Positions 1 through 9,076 of a DNA stretch of 64,000 nt are shown piece by piece. The DNA is from Chryseobacterium sp. SORGH_AS_0447 (GTDB lineage: Bacteria; Bacteroidota; Bacteroidia; Flavobacteriales; Weeksellaceae). The notes below the pieces were generated by a model that was not told the DNA's origin, did no database searches, and saw only the letters and a list, made by a program, of their open reading frames with translations. Location of the stretch: assembly GCF_030818695.1 (NCBI RefSeq), contig NZ_JAUTAR010000001.1, positions 186,001 to 250,000 on the forward strand, read 5' to 3'. The translations under genes were made by a program, and so were the position numbers. Each line of letters opens with the position of its first letter. The stretch's first letter is position 1.

Positions 1-189
1 AAACAGCAAAACACCTGAAGTTTTCCGGTCCAGACGGTGTACCGGATATACTTTCTGCCCGATCTGATTCTTTAGTTCCTGAACAGCATAGGTATCTGCT
101 GTTCCTGCATAAAAGGATTTATGAACAAGCAGTCCGCTGGGTTTGTTGATGGCAATAAGATGTTCGTCACGGTAAAGGATTTCTAGCAT
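1..189 (-). CDS. truC: RluA-family pseudouridine synthase (TruC-like), 3' end cut by window
   Basis: Only the first 63 codons are in the window; the gene runs off the left edge. The N-terminus (MLEILYRDEHLIAINKPSG) and the catalytic-loop motif HRLDRKTSG, whose Asp is the catalytic residue of the RluA family, identify an RNA uridine isomerase. The lack of an N-terminal S4 domain and the start directly at the catalytic core fit TruC, which modifies U65 of tRNA, better than RluC or RluD. The exact RNA target is an inference. The ATG at 189 is supported by a TAnnTTTG box only a few bases upstream, leaving room for almost no leader. Confidence 0.8.
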   Translation of the reverse strand, partial: MLEILYRDEHLIAINKPSGLLVHKSFYAGTADTYAVQELKNQIGQKVYPVHRLDRKTSGVLLF

Positions 190-193
190 TCGG

Positions 194-201
194 CAAAAGT
201 A
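194..201 (-). promoter_or_regulatory. -7 promoter element of the truC-like gene
   Basis: Reading on the minus strand, TACTTTTG matches the Bacteroidota consensus TAnnTTTG. It ends 4 bases before the ATG, so the mRNA should begin at or just before the start codon. Confidence 0.5.
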
Positions 202-301
202 GAGATTTTTGACTGATAATCAAGGCAGGACAGAATCCATTCCTTTGCGCCTTCAAACGGCACTCAAACGTTCCCGTTTCTTAACGCGAAAATTCATCAC
301 T

Positions 302-1357
302 TTATTCTTCAAACGTAAGGTTGATATTGAAAAACGGCAACAAGCTGTTCTCTATCCTCCCGTTTTCCCTGCTGACTTCGCTTCCGTGGGTTCCGATGTA
401 TTCTTCGGCTTCATGCTTTACCTTGAGCAGTTCGAGGGTCTGGCTGAAATTTCTGCAGGTAACCGGGATGTGCCTGAATTCGTCATTCCTTCCCCAATCG
501 AGTTTGATGGCTTTTAATTTTCTGAGGTTTTCATAATGGGTGAAAGGCAGTTCTGAAACGGAATTGTTTCTCAACTCTTCCAAAACGTCCGGGTTTACCT
601 TTATATGTTCTCCGTCAAAGGCAAACGGCAGGTCGGCAAAAAACGGAGGCTTGCTGCTGTTTCCGTTGTAGGCTCTGGCAATGGCAAAAAGAATGGTTGC
701 TCCGGTATTTGAAGGTTTTGAAAGATCCTTTAATTCTTTGATCCCGGCCGTATTTTTATAGGCATCGATTTCGGTAAGTACAAAATACCTTGCATCCAGA
801 ACACCAGGAGAAAGCGCATAAACGGAGGAAAATGTTTCAGGGTGGAGGATGGCATTCCGCAAAGCACCATTTCCCCCCATTGAATGACCTGCAATCCCGC
901 GGCTGGCCTTATTGGGGATGGTCCGGTACTGGCGGTCGATAACATCCACCAGTTCTTTTGACGTAAAATCCGACCAGTTGCCGGAGGACTTCGAATTGGC
1001 ATAGAAACTCCCTTTGAAAACCGTGCTTTCGTCCGGCATCACGACAATAACAGGTTTAATTTTTTTCAGATGAATGGCCCGATCGAAAATCCGGTTGATT
1101 TTGTCATTGCTTACCAGCAGGCTGTCGCTCCAGAAAAAGCCATGTAAAAAATAAATGACCGGATACCGCTTGGAGGAACTTTCATAGTCCGGCGGCAAAT
1201 ACACCGAAATCCTTCGTTTTGGATTTTCCCCGGCTTTGTTTTCCAGGGTTTTTGCCGTGATGTATGTAGTGACCACTTTACCTGCCGGAATTTCCTGGGC
1301 TGATAAGAAATGGGTAAGCAGCAGTAAAATAATCGTAAGAAAAACCGGTCTTTTCAT
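302..1357 (-). CDS. secreted esterase of the Antigen85/esterase-D alpha/beta-hydrolase family
   Basis: The 351-aa protein starts with a cleavable signal peptide (about residues 1-20, ending LSAQ). It then has an alpha/beta-hydrolase domain of the PF00756 type: oxyanion-region YFLHG near residue 70 and nucleophile elbow GHSMGG with Ser159. A late Asp (LDWGRNDEF) and a late His (GTHGSE) can complete the triad. Such enzymes act on carbohydrate esters, S-formylglutathione or siderophore esters; the substrate here cannot be read from sequence. It acts in the periplasm or outside the cell. It is upstream of the truC-like gene on the same strand but 112 bp away, and looks like a single-gene unit. 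Confidence 0.85.
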   Translation of the reverse strand: MKRPVFLTIILLLLTHFLSAQEIPAGKVVTTYITAKTLENKAGENPKRRISVYLPPDYESSSKRYPVIYFLHGFFWSDSLLVSNDKINRIFDRAIHLKKIKPVIVVMPDESTVFKGSFYANSKSSGNWSDFTSKELVDVIDRQYRTIPNKASRGIAGHSMGGNGALRNAILHPETFSSVYALSPGVLDARYFVLTEIDAYKNTAGIKELKDLSKPSNTGATILFAIARAYNGNSSKPPFFADLPFAFDGEHIKVNPDVLEELRNNSVSELPFTHYENLRKLKAIKLDWGRNDEFRHIPVTCRNFSQTLELLKVKHEAEEYIGTHGSEVSRENGRIENSLLPFFNINLTFEE

Positions 1358-1462
1358 TGTAATTGGTTTGATGGTAACAAATATCGCTAAATTATCTCAA
1401 TTTGAGACAATAATCACATCGATGTATATTGATTCCTGAAATCTTCAAATCTTAATTTATAA

Positions 1463-1595
1463 AAACCTAACGGGTTTTGGAAACCCGTCAGGTTTATACG
1501 CTGCTTTGTCCTAGCCCTGATTGCAGCGGCATCCTTTTCCGCAAGGGCATTGCATGGGCGGAAAAGATACAGCGGAAAGCAGGTTCCCGGCTTCT
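1463..1595 (+). repeat. dispersed intergenic repeat, copy 1
   Basis: This is a 130-bp element also found at 2778-2910 (same orientation) and, shortened, at 24588-24680 (opposite orientation). It opens with a strong hairpin, AAACCTAACGGGTTT paired with AAACCCGTCAGGTTT. A conserved core follows (CCCTGATTGCAGCGGCATCC, later GCGGAAAAGATACAGCGGAA) in which TTTTCCGC can pair with GCGGAAAA. Short open frames reading through it (ALIAAASFSxRAL...) exist in all copies, but they continue into unrelated sequence and look incidental. It is noncoding or a mobile-type repeat of unknown function. Confidence 0.85.
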
Positions 1596-1649
1596 GAAAT
1601 TTAGTCTTATAAATAAAATCCGAAGCTTTTCAGGTTATTTTTTCGTTGT

Positions 1650-2369
1650 TTACTTTTTGTCCAGTGAGTCTAAAATTTTCTTTACGCCTTCATAATGCCC
1701 GGCTCCATAAATTAATGCTATTTTTTGCCTAGAATCATTTTTTATAGCATTCGCTATAAGGTTATTTCGATAATTCAAGACTAAGGTCTCATAAGCTCCG
1801 GAATGTTTATTTTTTCTGCATTTTGTACTATTTGATACATCAGGTACTGCCAAATCACATTCTTCCAGTTTGACTTCTCCATATTTAGACTCATAATAGT
1901 TGATTAGCTCATGAACGGTTGCATCCGTATTTTTACTGTTATTATCATTCAGTTGCCAGTCCGAATAATTGGGCTGAAAAACGATTTTCTTTTTTAACAC
2001 TATTTTTTTCTCAGTGAGAATTGAGTCCAGTATTTTTTCATATCCCCCGTTTGGCAAAGCAAACCCTATAACTTTTCTCAATTTCATTAAATCTTTTTTT
2101 TCAGAATCCTTCATATTTACTTTTTCTGTAAAGAAAAAATAGTTAGACTTACTTAATGAATCTATCTTATTATTAACATTTACATAGAATTTTTCAGTTC
2201 CTATATGATGCATTGGTAAAAAAATGATCTCTTTCTCCTTGTACTTTATTTTTTTTAGAGAAACATTATCATCATATATTCCGTATTTTTGAAGGGCATA
2301 ATTAAATAATTGATTGCTACAGCTTACTATTGTGAAGTATAAAATTGAAAATAAAATAATCTTTTTCAC
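1650..2369 (-). CDS. lipoprotein with TraB/GumN-like features, unknown function
   Basis: The 239-aa protein starts at a GTG (2369) followed at once by a lipoprotein signal peptide, with the lipobox Cys at residue 17 (TIVSC). Two motifs recall the TraB/PrgY/GumN (TIKI-like) superfamily: an early MHHIGT (residues 53-58) and a late YGAGHYEGV (GAGH at 222-225). In that superfamily, conserved His in GxxH-type motifs bind metal in putative proteases. The match is by eye and distant. The gene is visibly richer in A and T than its neighbours and lies between two same-direction copies of the dispersed repeat, which suggests acquisition. Likely location is the periplasmic face of a membrane. Confidence 0.6.
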   Translation of the reverse strand: MKKIILFSILYFTIVSCSNQLFNYALQKYGIYDDNVSLKKIKYKEKEIIFLPMHHIGTEKFYVNVNNKIDSLSKSNYFFFTEKVNMKDSEKKDLMKLRKVIGFALPNGGYEKILDSILTEKKIVLKKKIVFQPNYSDWQLNDNNSKNTDATVHELINYYESKYGEVKLEECDLAVPDVSNSTKCRKNKHSGAYETLVLNYRNNLIANAIKNDSRQKIALIYGAGHYEGVKKILDSLDKK

Positions 2370-2777
2370 TATGGGATTTTAAATTAAGAGCTTGTTTAAA
2401 AACTGTTTATAAAATAATTTTGAAGATAGACCGGCCAGTAGAATTTATGTTTCACCAAAAAATCAGAATCCATAGCCTAGAGCTATCTTCACCTCATTCG
2501 CCGGTAATGGCAAGTTATGGAAAATTTTTCACCTGTAAAACGAAAGACCATTATGCACCAAACTCAGATTTATCTACATTCTGGTATTTATAAATTTGTC
2601 CAATGGACCAATTAAATACTTAATCATCGATAACCTATATGGTTAAACGGATAATATTCAATAATTTTTAAAAACTTAAATCCTAAACGAATTCATTAGT
2701 TTAAAAAGAAACTTCCGGCATCCGGCTCCTTTTCCGGTCATGTACCAAGCCACTCCTTTGAGTTCTTATACTATAAG
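2370..2777. other. intergenic region, no gene seen
   Basis: About 400 AT-rich bases between the TraB-like lipoprotein gene and repeat copy 2. No open frame with a believable start, no tRNA and no clear terminator was found. It must hold the promoter of the lipoprotein gene, but no convincing TAnnTTTG was placed. Confidence 0.4.
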
Positions 2778-2910
2778 AAACCTAACGGGCTTTGAAAACC
2801 CGTCAGGTTTATGCGCTGCTTTGTCCTAGCCCTGATTGCAGCGGCATCCTTTTCCGGAAGGGCATTGTGCGGACGGAAAAGATACAGCGGAAAGCAGGTT
2901 TCCGGCTCCT
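2778..2910 (+). repeat. dispersed intergenic repeat, copy 2
   Basis: Same structure as copy 1: the leading hairpin AAACCTAACGGG / CCCGTCAGGTTT, then the conserved core. It differs at scattered positions, for example GGAAGGGCATTGTGCGGACGG instead of GCAAGGGCATTGCATGGGCGG. A pyrimidine-rich stretch follows (about 2925-2965), directly before the glyS promoter. Confidence 0.85.
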
Positions 2911-2968
2911 TATCAACCTGGCCTGCAAAAACTTCCTCCTTCCCTCTTCCAACTTCCCTCTTTTTCAC

Positions 2969-2976
2969 TACTTTTG
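2969..2976 (+). promoter_or_regulatory. -7 promoter element of glyS
   Basis: TACTTTTG matches TAnnTTTG and sits 22 bases before the glyS ATG, giving a short leader. Confidence 0.55.
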
Positions 2977-2998
2977 CAACTTCAGACGTTAAAAAATT

Positions 2999-4540
2999 AT
3001 GGCAAAGCAAGAAGATGTTTTCAAGAAAGTGATTTCTCACGCTAAAGAATACGGTTTTATTTTCCCTTCGAGTGAGATCTACGACGGTTTATCCGCTGTT
3101 TATGATTATGGACAGAACGGTGCCGAACTTAAAAATAATATCAAGCAGTACTGGTGGAAAGCAATGGTACAGCTGCATGAAAATATTGTGGGTATTGATT
3201 CGGCCATCCTGATGCACCCGACGACCTGGAAAGCATCCGGCCACGTAGATGCTTTCAACGATCCGCTGATTGATAACAAAGATTCCAAGAAGCGTTTTAG
3301 AGCAGACGTTTTAGTGGAAGACTACTGTGCTAAAATTGAAGATAAAGAGAACAAGGAAATTGAAAAGGCAGCCAAAAGATTCGGTGAAGCTTTCGATAAA
3401 GACCAGTTTGTCGCTACCAATCCTAAAGTATTGGAGTATAGAGCCAAAAGAGAAGCCATTCTTTCCCGACTGGCAAAATCCCTGGAAAACGAAGACCTTG
3501 CTGATGTAAAAGCGTTAATCGAAGAGCTGGAAATTGCCGATCCCGATACCGGTTCCAAAAACTGGACGGAGGTGAGACAGTTTAACCTGATGTTCGGGAC
3601 GAAGCTGGGTGCTTCCGCGGATTCTGCGATGGACCTATATTTGAGACCGGAAACCGCACAGGGTATTTTCGTTAATTTCTTAAATGTACAGAAAACTTCC
3701 CGCCATAAACTTCCTTTCGGGATTGCCCAGATCGGAAAAGCCTTCAGAAATGAGATCGTGGCCAGACAGTTCATCTTCAGGATGCGTGAATTCGAACAGA
3801 TGGAAATGCAGTTTTTCGTTGCACCGGGAACCGAACTGGAATTCTACGAACAATGGAAACAGAAACGTCTGAACTGGCATTTGGCTCTGGGGTTGGGTGA
3901 TAACAATTACCGATTCCATGATCACGAGAAGCTGGCGCATTATGCTAATGCAGCGGCTGATATCGAATTCAACTTTCCATTCGGTTTCAAAGAGCTTGAA
4001 GGGATCCACTCCAGAACGGATTTTGACCTTAAAGCACACGAGGAATTCTCCGGCAGAAAGCTTCAGTTCTTCGATCCGGAAAGAAACGAAAACTATGTTC
4101 CGTATGTGGTGGAAACTTCTGTTGGACTAGACAGATTGTTCCTTGCTTTATTCTCCCACTGCCTGAGAGATGAAACCCTGGAAGACGGTTCGGAAAGAAC
4201 GGTTCTTTCTTTACCTCCTGCTTTGGCACCAATTAAAGCGGCCATCCTTCCGTTGATGAAAAAAGACGGTTTGGCAGAATATGCAGAACAGATCTTCAAT
4301 GACCTGAAATACGATTTCAATTTATTCTACGAAGAAAAAGATGCAATCGGAAAGCGTTACAGAAGGCAGGATGCGATCGGTACCCCTTACTGTATCACGA
4401 TCGACCACGATTCTTTAACGGATCATACGGTAACGATCAGAGACCGGGATACGATGCAGCAGGAAAGAGTTCCCGTTTCGGAACTGCGAAGAATTATCGA
4501 CGAGAAAACAAGTTTTAGAAACTTACTTTCAAAAATATAA
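2999..4540 (+). CDS. glyS: glycine--tRNA ligase (single-chain, homodimeric type)
   Basis: The 513-aa protein is a class II aminoacyl-tRNA synthetase that charges tRNA-Gly in the cytoplasm. It opens with the hallmark of the alpha2 enzyme (FIFPSSEIYDGLSAVYDYG). It carries LRPETAQGIFVNF and the class II motif 2 (GKAFRNEI then FRMREFEQMEMQFF), then motif 3 near GLDRLFLALF. A C-terminal anticodon-binding domain follows (LPPALAPIKAAILPL onwards). Length and order match the family, and nothing is missing. A TAnnTTTG promoter lies directly upstream and an intrinsic terminator directly downstream, so the gene is transcribed alone. Confidence 0.97.
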   Translation: MAKQEDVFKKVISHAKEYGFIFPSSEIYDGLSAVYDYGQNGAELKNNIKQYWWKAMVQLHENIVGIDSAILMHPTTWKASGHVDAFNDPLIDNKDSKKRFRADVLVEDYCAKIEDKENKEIEKAAKRFGEAFDKDQFVATNPKVLEYRAKREAILSRLAKSLENEDLADVKALIEELEIADPDTGSKNWTEVRQFNLMFGTKLGASADSAMDLYLRPETAQGIFVNFLNVQKTSRHKLPFGIAQIGKAFRNEIVARQFIFRMREFEQMEMQFFVAPGTELEFYEQWKQKRLNWHLALGLGDNNYRFHDHEKLAHYANAAADIEFNFPFGFKELEGIHSRTDFDLKAHEEFSGRKLQFFDPERNENYVPYVVETSVGLDRLFLALFSHCLRDETLEDGSERTVLSLPPALAPIKAAILPLMKKDGLAEYAEQIFNDLKYDFNLFYEEKDAIGKRYRRQDAIGTPYCITIDHDSLTDHTVTIRDRDTMQQERVPVSELRRIIDEKTSFRNLLSKI

Positions 4541-4544
4541 ACGG

Positions 4545-4573
4545 AAAGCCTTGAGAAATCAGGGCTTTTTTAT
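4545..4573 (+). terminator. intrinsic terminator of glyS
   Basis: AAAGCCTTGA pairs with TCAGGGCTTT (one G-T wobble) around a GAAA tetraloop, followed by a T tract. It lies 5 bases after the glyS stop. Confidence 0.9.
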
Positions 4574-4699
4574 TGCTTACATTTTCGTTTGCGATGAAAA
4601 ATCATAGCCCACGTTTACCTAACAGGTCATACATTATAAAACGAATCATTTCCTTTGCTGTTTTTAAATTTATTTTAAATTTGTTTAAGATCGATTATT

Positions 4700-5842
4700 A
4701 TGACCATTCTTATTTATCTGGCGACCTTCATTATCATTGCCCTGGCCCTTTTCTATATTCTGGGATACGGATATCTTTTTAACGGAATCTCAAAAACCTA
4801 TTTAAGAGGAAAGATGAGCGCAAACATAGATGACGGAAAATTGTTTTCCGCCAACCTTATCGACACAGAATCGCCGGTGCTTTGGGAAGAAGCTCCGGAA
4901 TACAATAAAAAGGAGCTGCCTAAGACCATTGCCGATGATCTTCGCCGTTCTGAAACCGCTTCTTTCATTGTAGTGAAAGACGGAAAATTGCTTCACGAAC
5001 AATACTGGAAAGGCTATCATGCCCTGTCTGCCACCAATTCTTTTTCCATGGCAAAAGCCGTAACGGTCATGCTTCTGGGAAAAGCCCTTGAAGAAGGAAA
5101 GATCGGCAGTATCAATGATAAATTTTCGGATTATTTTGAAGAATTTAAAAATAAAGATTTTGCACAGAACCTAACGCTGAAACATCTGGCTCAGATGGAA
5201 TCCGGTCTGGACTGGGATGAAGATTATAAGAATCCATTTCTTCCCAATGCCAGAGCTTATTACGGAAGAAGCCTGATGAAAGCTACTTTTTCAAGAAAAT
5301 TCAAATCCAATCCGGGTGAAAGGTTTGAATACCAAAGCGGATCGACCCAGCTTTTAGGTTTTGCCGTAAGAAAAGCCGTGGGACAATCGTTGGCCAGTTA
5401 TCTTTCTGAGAAATTCTGGATCCCGCTGGGTATGGAACAGAATGCTACCTGGAGCACGGATGAAAACGGTATGGAAAAAACCTATTGTTGCATCCACTCC
5501 AATGCACGCGACTTCGCAAAATTGGGACAATTGTTTTTAGACAACGGAAAAGTTGGTGACAAGCAGCTTCTGAACACTGATTTTATCAATCTGATGAAAG
5601 AGCCAACGAAAAATTCCGATGAAATTTACGGTATGGGCTTCTGGATCAATAACGACAATCCGATTAAGCATTATTATTTCCTTGGTCTTCAGGGCCAGTA
5701 TATCATCATGGTACCGGAGCACAATATGGTGATCGTAAGAACCGGAAGCTACAACAACCTCCCGAAAACCGACAGAGGTAGGCCGGATCAGGTAAGGTTC
5801 CTGGTGAATGAAACGGTGAATTTTTTTAGCGGGAATGAATGA
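4700..5842 (+). CDS. membrane-anchored serine hydrolase, class C beta-lactamase family
   Basis: The 380-aa protein begins with one transmembrane segment (about residues 3-22) and then a PF00144 beta-lactamase/esterase domain. The nucleophile motif SMAK is at 116-119 (SxxK). Tyr211 in YQSG takes the place of YxN, and a HYYFLGLQGQY stretch near the C-terminus stands where the KTG-like strand is expected. The family includes D-aminopeptidases, esterases and DD-peptidases; the substrate is not evident. The single helix suggests an inner-membrane anchor with a periplasmic domain. No operon partners; it converges on dnaE2. Confidence 0.85.
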   Translation: MTILIYLATFIIIALALFYILGYGYLFNGISKTYLRGKMSANIDDGKLFSANLIDTESPVLWEEAPEYNKKELPKTIADDLRRSETASFIVVKDGKLLHEQYWKGYHALSATNSFSMAKAVTVMLLGKALEEGKIGSINDKFSDYFEEFKNKDFAQNLTLKHLAQMESGLDWDEDYKNPFLPNARAYYGRSLMKATFSRKFKSNPGERFEYQSGSTQLLGFAVRKAVGQSLASYLSEKFWIPLGMEQNATWSTDENGMEKTYCCIHSNARDFAKLGQLFLDNGKVGDKQLLNTDFINLMKEPTKNSDEIYGMGFWINNDNPIKHYYFLGLQGQYIIMVPEHNMVIVRTGSYNNLPKTDRGRPDQVRFLVNETVNFFSGNE

Positions 5843-5871
5843 TTTATAAAACACACCGTCAAAAATTCTCT

Positions 5872-5902
5872 GAATTTTCGCCTCCAATTCGGAGGGGAAT
5901 TT
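5872..5902. terminator. weak hairpin between converging genes
   Basis: CCTCC AATTC GGAGG with imperfect AATT-rich flanks lies between the serine hydrolase stop and the dnaE2 stop. It lacks a clean T tract, so a terminator role is uncertain. Confidence 0.3.
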
Positions 5903-6000
5903 GAACGGTATATTCCAAATCATTGGATCTACTATACTCAGCTTAATTTTTATTATCATTTCATACGTTTAATAAGTACAAATTTTATTACATAAAAACT

Positions 6001-9000
6001 TTACCTCAGTCCGATATTAATTCTCTGCCTTGGCAATCCGATTTCATGGGCCTGCGGGTAAGGTTTCCGTGAGGTCATGCTCACATCTTCCCGGATTTTG
6101 TGGTGCACCTGGTAATTTTTTTCTTGGTCGGAAGAATACCGCGGATCGGGAATCATCTGCATTTTTGCCATTTTGTGGACGGTAATGGTGGGGAAATGAT
6201 AATCAATTTCTACGGTTCCGAGCAGCAAATAGCAACCCCCGCCCTGGAAATCATATTCCTTCAGGCTGTCCGGGAAATGGGCGGTATCAAAATATTCTCC
6301 GTTGGCATCGATCCAGGTTCCGAAATACATCGCTCCTTTCTTCGTCGGCACATGCTTTCTGGAAATAAGGTAAGCGAGCATTTTTACCTGCCGTTTATGG
6401 TATTTCGCCAAGTCCTTTACAAACACCGAACCCCTGTATTTGGTTTGCAGCAGATCGAAAGGGGAACATGAAATCGGAAACCCGATGATTTCAATTTCAT
6501 CAAAAGCATCTTCAAAGCGTTCTCTTTTCAGCTCCGGAAGCCTGAATTCCTGCACAGGCTCTTCAATCAGCGTCATCCCACGGTTTTCAGGCCTGAAGTT
6601 TACCAGCAGCATCCGGGCTTCCACCAGCAATTCATTTTTTTGTTTGCCGGTAAATCTAAATGCACCGATAAAAATCAAAGTCTGAATGGTTTCTACTCCT
6701 GCAGCAATACGCCTGATGAAATTTTCTAAGGAGGTATAATTTCCGTTTTTTTCACGCTCTTCTACAATTCTGTTGACCATTTTTGTTTCGAGCCCTTCCA
6801 GTAAACCAAGTCCCAGATAAATGTCTTTTCCTTTCAATGCTGTCTGCACCTCACTCGAATTTACACACGGAAGCTGGATATTTCCGCCGGACATTTTCGC
6901 TTCATGAATATAGACTTCAGTACGGTAAAATCCGCCCTGGTTGTTGATTACAGACACCATAAATTCCAATGGATAATAGACTTTTAGATACAGGCTCTGA
7001 TAGCTTTCTACTGCATAAGAAGCCGAGTGTGCCTTGCAGAAAGAGTAGCCGGCAAAAGATTCAATCTGCCGGAAAGCCTCAACAGTAAGAGCTTCGGAAT
7101 GTCCTTCATCTTTGCATTTTTCAAAAAAGTTAGCCTTTACTTCCTGCAGTTTCTCTATGGACCTCCCTTTTCCGCTCATCGCCCTGCGAAGTGTGTCTGC
7201 ATCCGCCAGGGAAACGCCTCCGAAATACTGGGCAATTTTGATTACATCTTCCTGATAGACCATAATTCCGTACGTTTCTTTCAGGTTTTCCTCAAATATC
7301 GGATGGAAGTATTCAAACCGATCAGGATGGTTGTGCCTGAAAATATATTCCCGCATCATTCCGCTTTGGGCCACTCCGGGACGGATAATGGAAGAAGCAG
7401 CCACCAATATTCTGTAATTGTCACATTTTAATCTTCTGAGCAATCCACGCATCGCCGGAGATTCGATATAAAAACAGCCAATGGTTTTTCCTATAGCCAG
7501 GTATTCATTGCATTTTTGTTCATTTTTGGAAATGCGGGTATCCCGGATATCAATATCAATTGCCCTGGTTTTCTTAATGAGTGCCACCGTATCGTTAATT
7601 GTTCCCAATCCGCGCTGGGAAAGGATATCTAATTTTTCAAGCCGCATGTCTTCCGCCGTATCCATATCGAACTGAGCGATCGGAAAACCTTTAGGCGGCA
7701 TTTCCAGTGCGGTAAAATTGGTAATCGGTTCTTCGGAGATCAGGATTCCGCAGGCATGCATGCTGCGCTGGTTCGGGAATTTCTCCATTAAAGCCCCATA
7801 GCGATGAACATGCTTTACGATGGAATTCCGGTCATGTTTTTCAATCGGATCATTCGCCAGGCTGTCGAGTTCTTCTTTCGGCAACCCGAAGACTTTTCCT
7901 ACCTCCCGGAAAATGGATTTGTATTTAAATTGAACATTCGTTCCGCAAAAGGCCACATGTTCTTTCCCGTATCTTTTAAAAATATATTCCAGAATCGTAT
8001 CCCTGTCCTGCCAGCTCCAGTCGACATCAAAATCAGGAGGTGAATTCCGGTTCAGGTTCAGGAAGCGTTCGAAATAAAGATCCAGTTCCAGCGGACAGAT
8101 GTCGGTAATCCCCAGGCAATAACTTACAATTGAATTTGCACCGCTTCCCCTTCCCACATGCATTAATCCCATACGGTTACTGTAACGTACGATATCCCAG
8201 GTGATCAGGAAATAAGAACAGAAATTACGTTCATTAATCACCTTCAGTTCTCTTTCTACTCTTTTCCTCGCTTCCTCATGATTGGCTCCATACCTTTTCT
8301 CAAGTCCAAGATACGCCAGCCTGGTTAGCATCTTCAGGTCGGCAGCTTTTGATTTAGTATAATGCTGCTTGTTTCGGACTTTTTTAAAATCGAATTCAAA
8401 GCTGCAGGCCTCAAGAAGCTTTTGGGTATTTTCAATGATTTCAGGATAAAACTGAAAATCTTCAGTCAGTTCTCGTTCGGATTTAAAATATTCGGATTTG
8501 CGGCAAATATCATGTTCGGAGAGTTTGGACAACAACGTATTGTTATCGATCGCCCTTAGGATCATGTGCAGATTATATTCTTTCTGGGAAATGAAGGTTA
8601 CCGGCTGTAGAATCACCATCCGGTCCATATGCTTCTTCAATTCAGGCCGTACCAGGAAATTCAGCTCTTCTTCCCGGATGCCAATATATTCATTGTCTTT
8701 AAGCTGCTTCGGAATATTCTGCAGTGGATAAACCACAAATACGTTTTCAAAATCGGGAGCTATTTCCGAAAGTTCTGCACCGTCGCAGTTGTGTGCGGTC
8801 ATCATCCGGTTCACTTCCCCGATCCCGGAAAATTCCCGGGCGATTGCGATGTACAGCAACCGGTTTTCTTTCCTGATTTCCATTCCGGCAATGGGTTTTA
8901 TTCCCACGTCGTCACATTGTTTTTTAAAATCATAAATGGCCGTAACGGTATTAATATCTGTGAGCACCAGGGTTTTTATCTCCAGGGCTTTGGCTTTCTG

Positions 9001-9066
9001 TACGAGTTCTTCTACGGAAAGGGTGCCGTAACGCAGGCTGTGGAAGGAATGGCAATTAAGGTACAT
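6001..9066 (-). CDS. dnaE2: DNA polymerase III alpha-like subunit, error-prone DnaE2 type
   Basis: The 1021-aa family C DNA polymerase is shorter than replicative DnaE (about 1160 aa), as is usual for damage-inducible alleles. The order is: N-terminal PHP domain (MYLNCHSFHSLRYGTL), palm with catalytic PDFDVDW after HVGRGSGANSIVSY, fingers (FCKAHSASYAVESYQ), helix-hairpin-helix (LEGLETKMVNRIVEERE), and a C-terminal OB fold (VKMLAYLISRKHV). The PHP motif usually written LTDHN reads LTDIN, so one metal ligand is lost and proofreading is unlikely. I chose the ATG at 9066, 10 bases after the dinB stop, because an earlier in-frame start would add 21 unrelated residues inside dinB. It is cotranscribed with dinB and likely makes translesion synthesis after DNA damage. 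Confidence 0.9.
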   Translation of the reverse strand: MYLNCHSFHSLRYGTLSVEELVQKAKALEIKTLVLTDINTVTAIYDFKKQCDDVGIKPIAGMEIRKENRLLYIAIAREFSGIGEVNRMMTAHNCDGAELSEIAPDFENVFVVYPLQNIPKQLKDNEYIGIREEELNFLVRPELKKHMDRMVILQPVTFISQKEYNLHMILRAIDNNTLLSKLSEHDICRKSEYFKSERELTEDFQFYPEIIENTQKLLEACSFEFDFKKVRNKQHYTKSKAADLKMLTRLAYLGLEKRYGANHEEARKRVERELKVINERNFCSYFLITWDIVRYSNRMGLMHVGRGSGANSIVSYCLGITDICPLELDLYFERFLNLNRNSPPDFDVDWSWQDRDTILEYIFKRYGKEHVAFCGTNVQFKYKSIFREVGKVFGLPKEELDSLANDPIEKHDRNSIVKHVHRYGALMEKFPNQRSMHACGILISEEPITNFTALEMPPKGFPIAQFDMDTAEDMRLEKLDILSQRGLGTINDTVALIKKTRAIDIDIRDTRISKNEQKCNEYLAIGKTIGCFYIESPAMRGLLRRLKCDNYRILVAASSIIRPGVAQSGMMREYIFRHNHPDRFEYFHPIFEENLKETYGIMVYQEDVIKIAQYFGGVSLADADTLRRAMSGKGRSIEKLQEVKANFFEKCKDEGHSEALTVEAFRQIESFAGYSFCKAHSASYAVESYQSLYLKVYYPLEFMVSVINNQGGFYRTEVYIHEAKMSGGNIQLPCVNSSEVQTALKGKDIYLGLGLLEGLETKMVNRIVEEREKNGNYTSLENFIRRIAAGVETIQTLIFIGAFRFTGKQKNELLVEARMLLVNFRPENRGMTLIEEPVQEFRLPELKRERFEDAFDEIEIIGFPISCSPFDLLQTKYRGSVFVKDLAKYHKRQVKMLAYLISRKHVPTKKGAMYFGTWIDANGEYFDTAHFPDSLKEYDFQGGGCYLLLGTVEIDYHFPTITVHKMAKMQMIPDPRYSSDQEKNYQVHHKIREDVSMTSRKPYPQAHEIGLPRQRINIGLR

Positions 9067-9076
9067 AGCAAAAAGG

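Noticed and set aside
1477..1695. Open frames through the dispersed repeats (also near 2792-3045 and 24585-24767)
   Set aside because: They share sequence only inside the repeat and then run into unrelated DNA or neighbouring genes, so they are not a protein family.
1463..2910. CRISPR or phase-variation array
   Set aside because: Only two copies 1.3 kb apart with a gene between them; no regular spacers.
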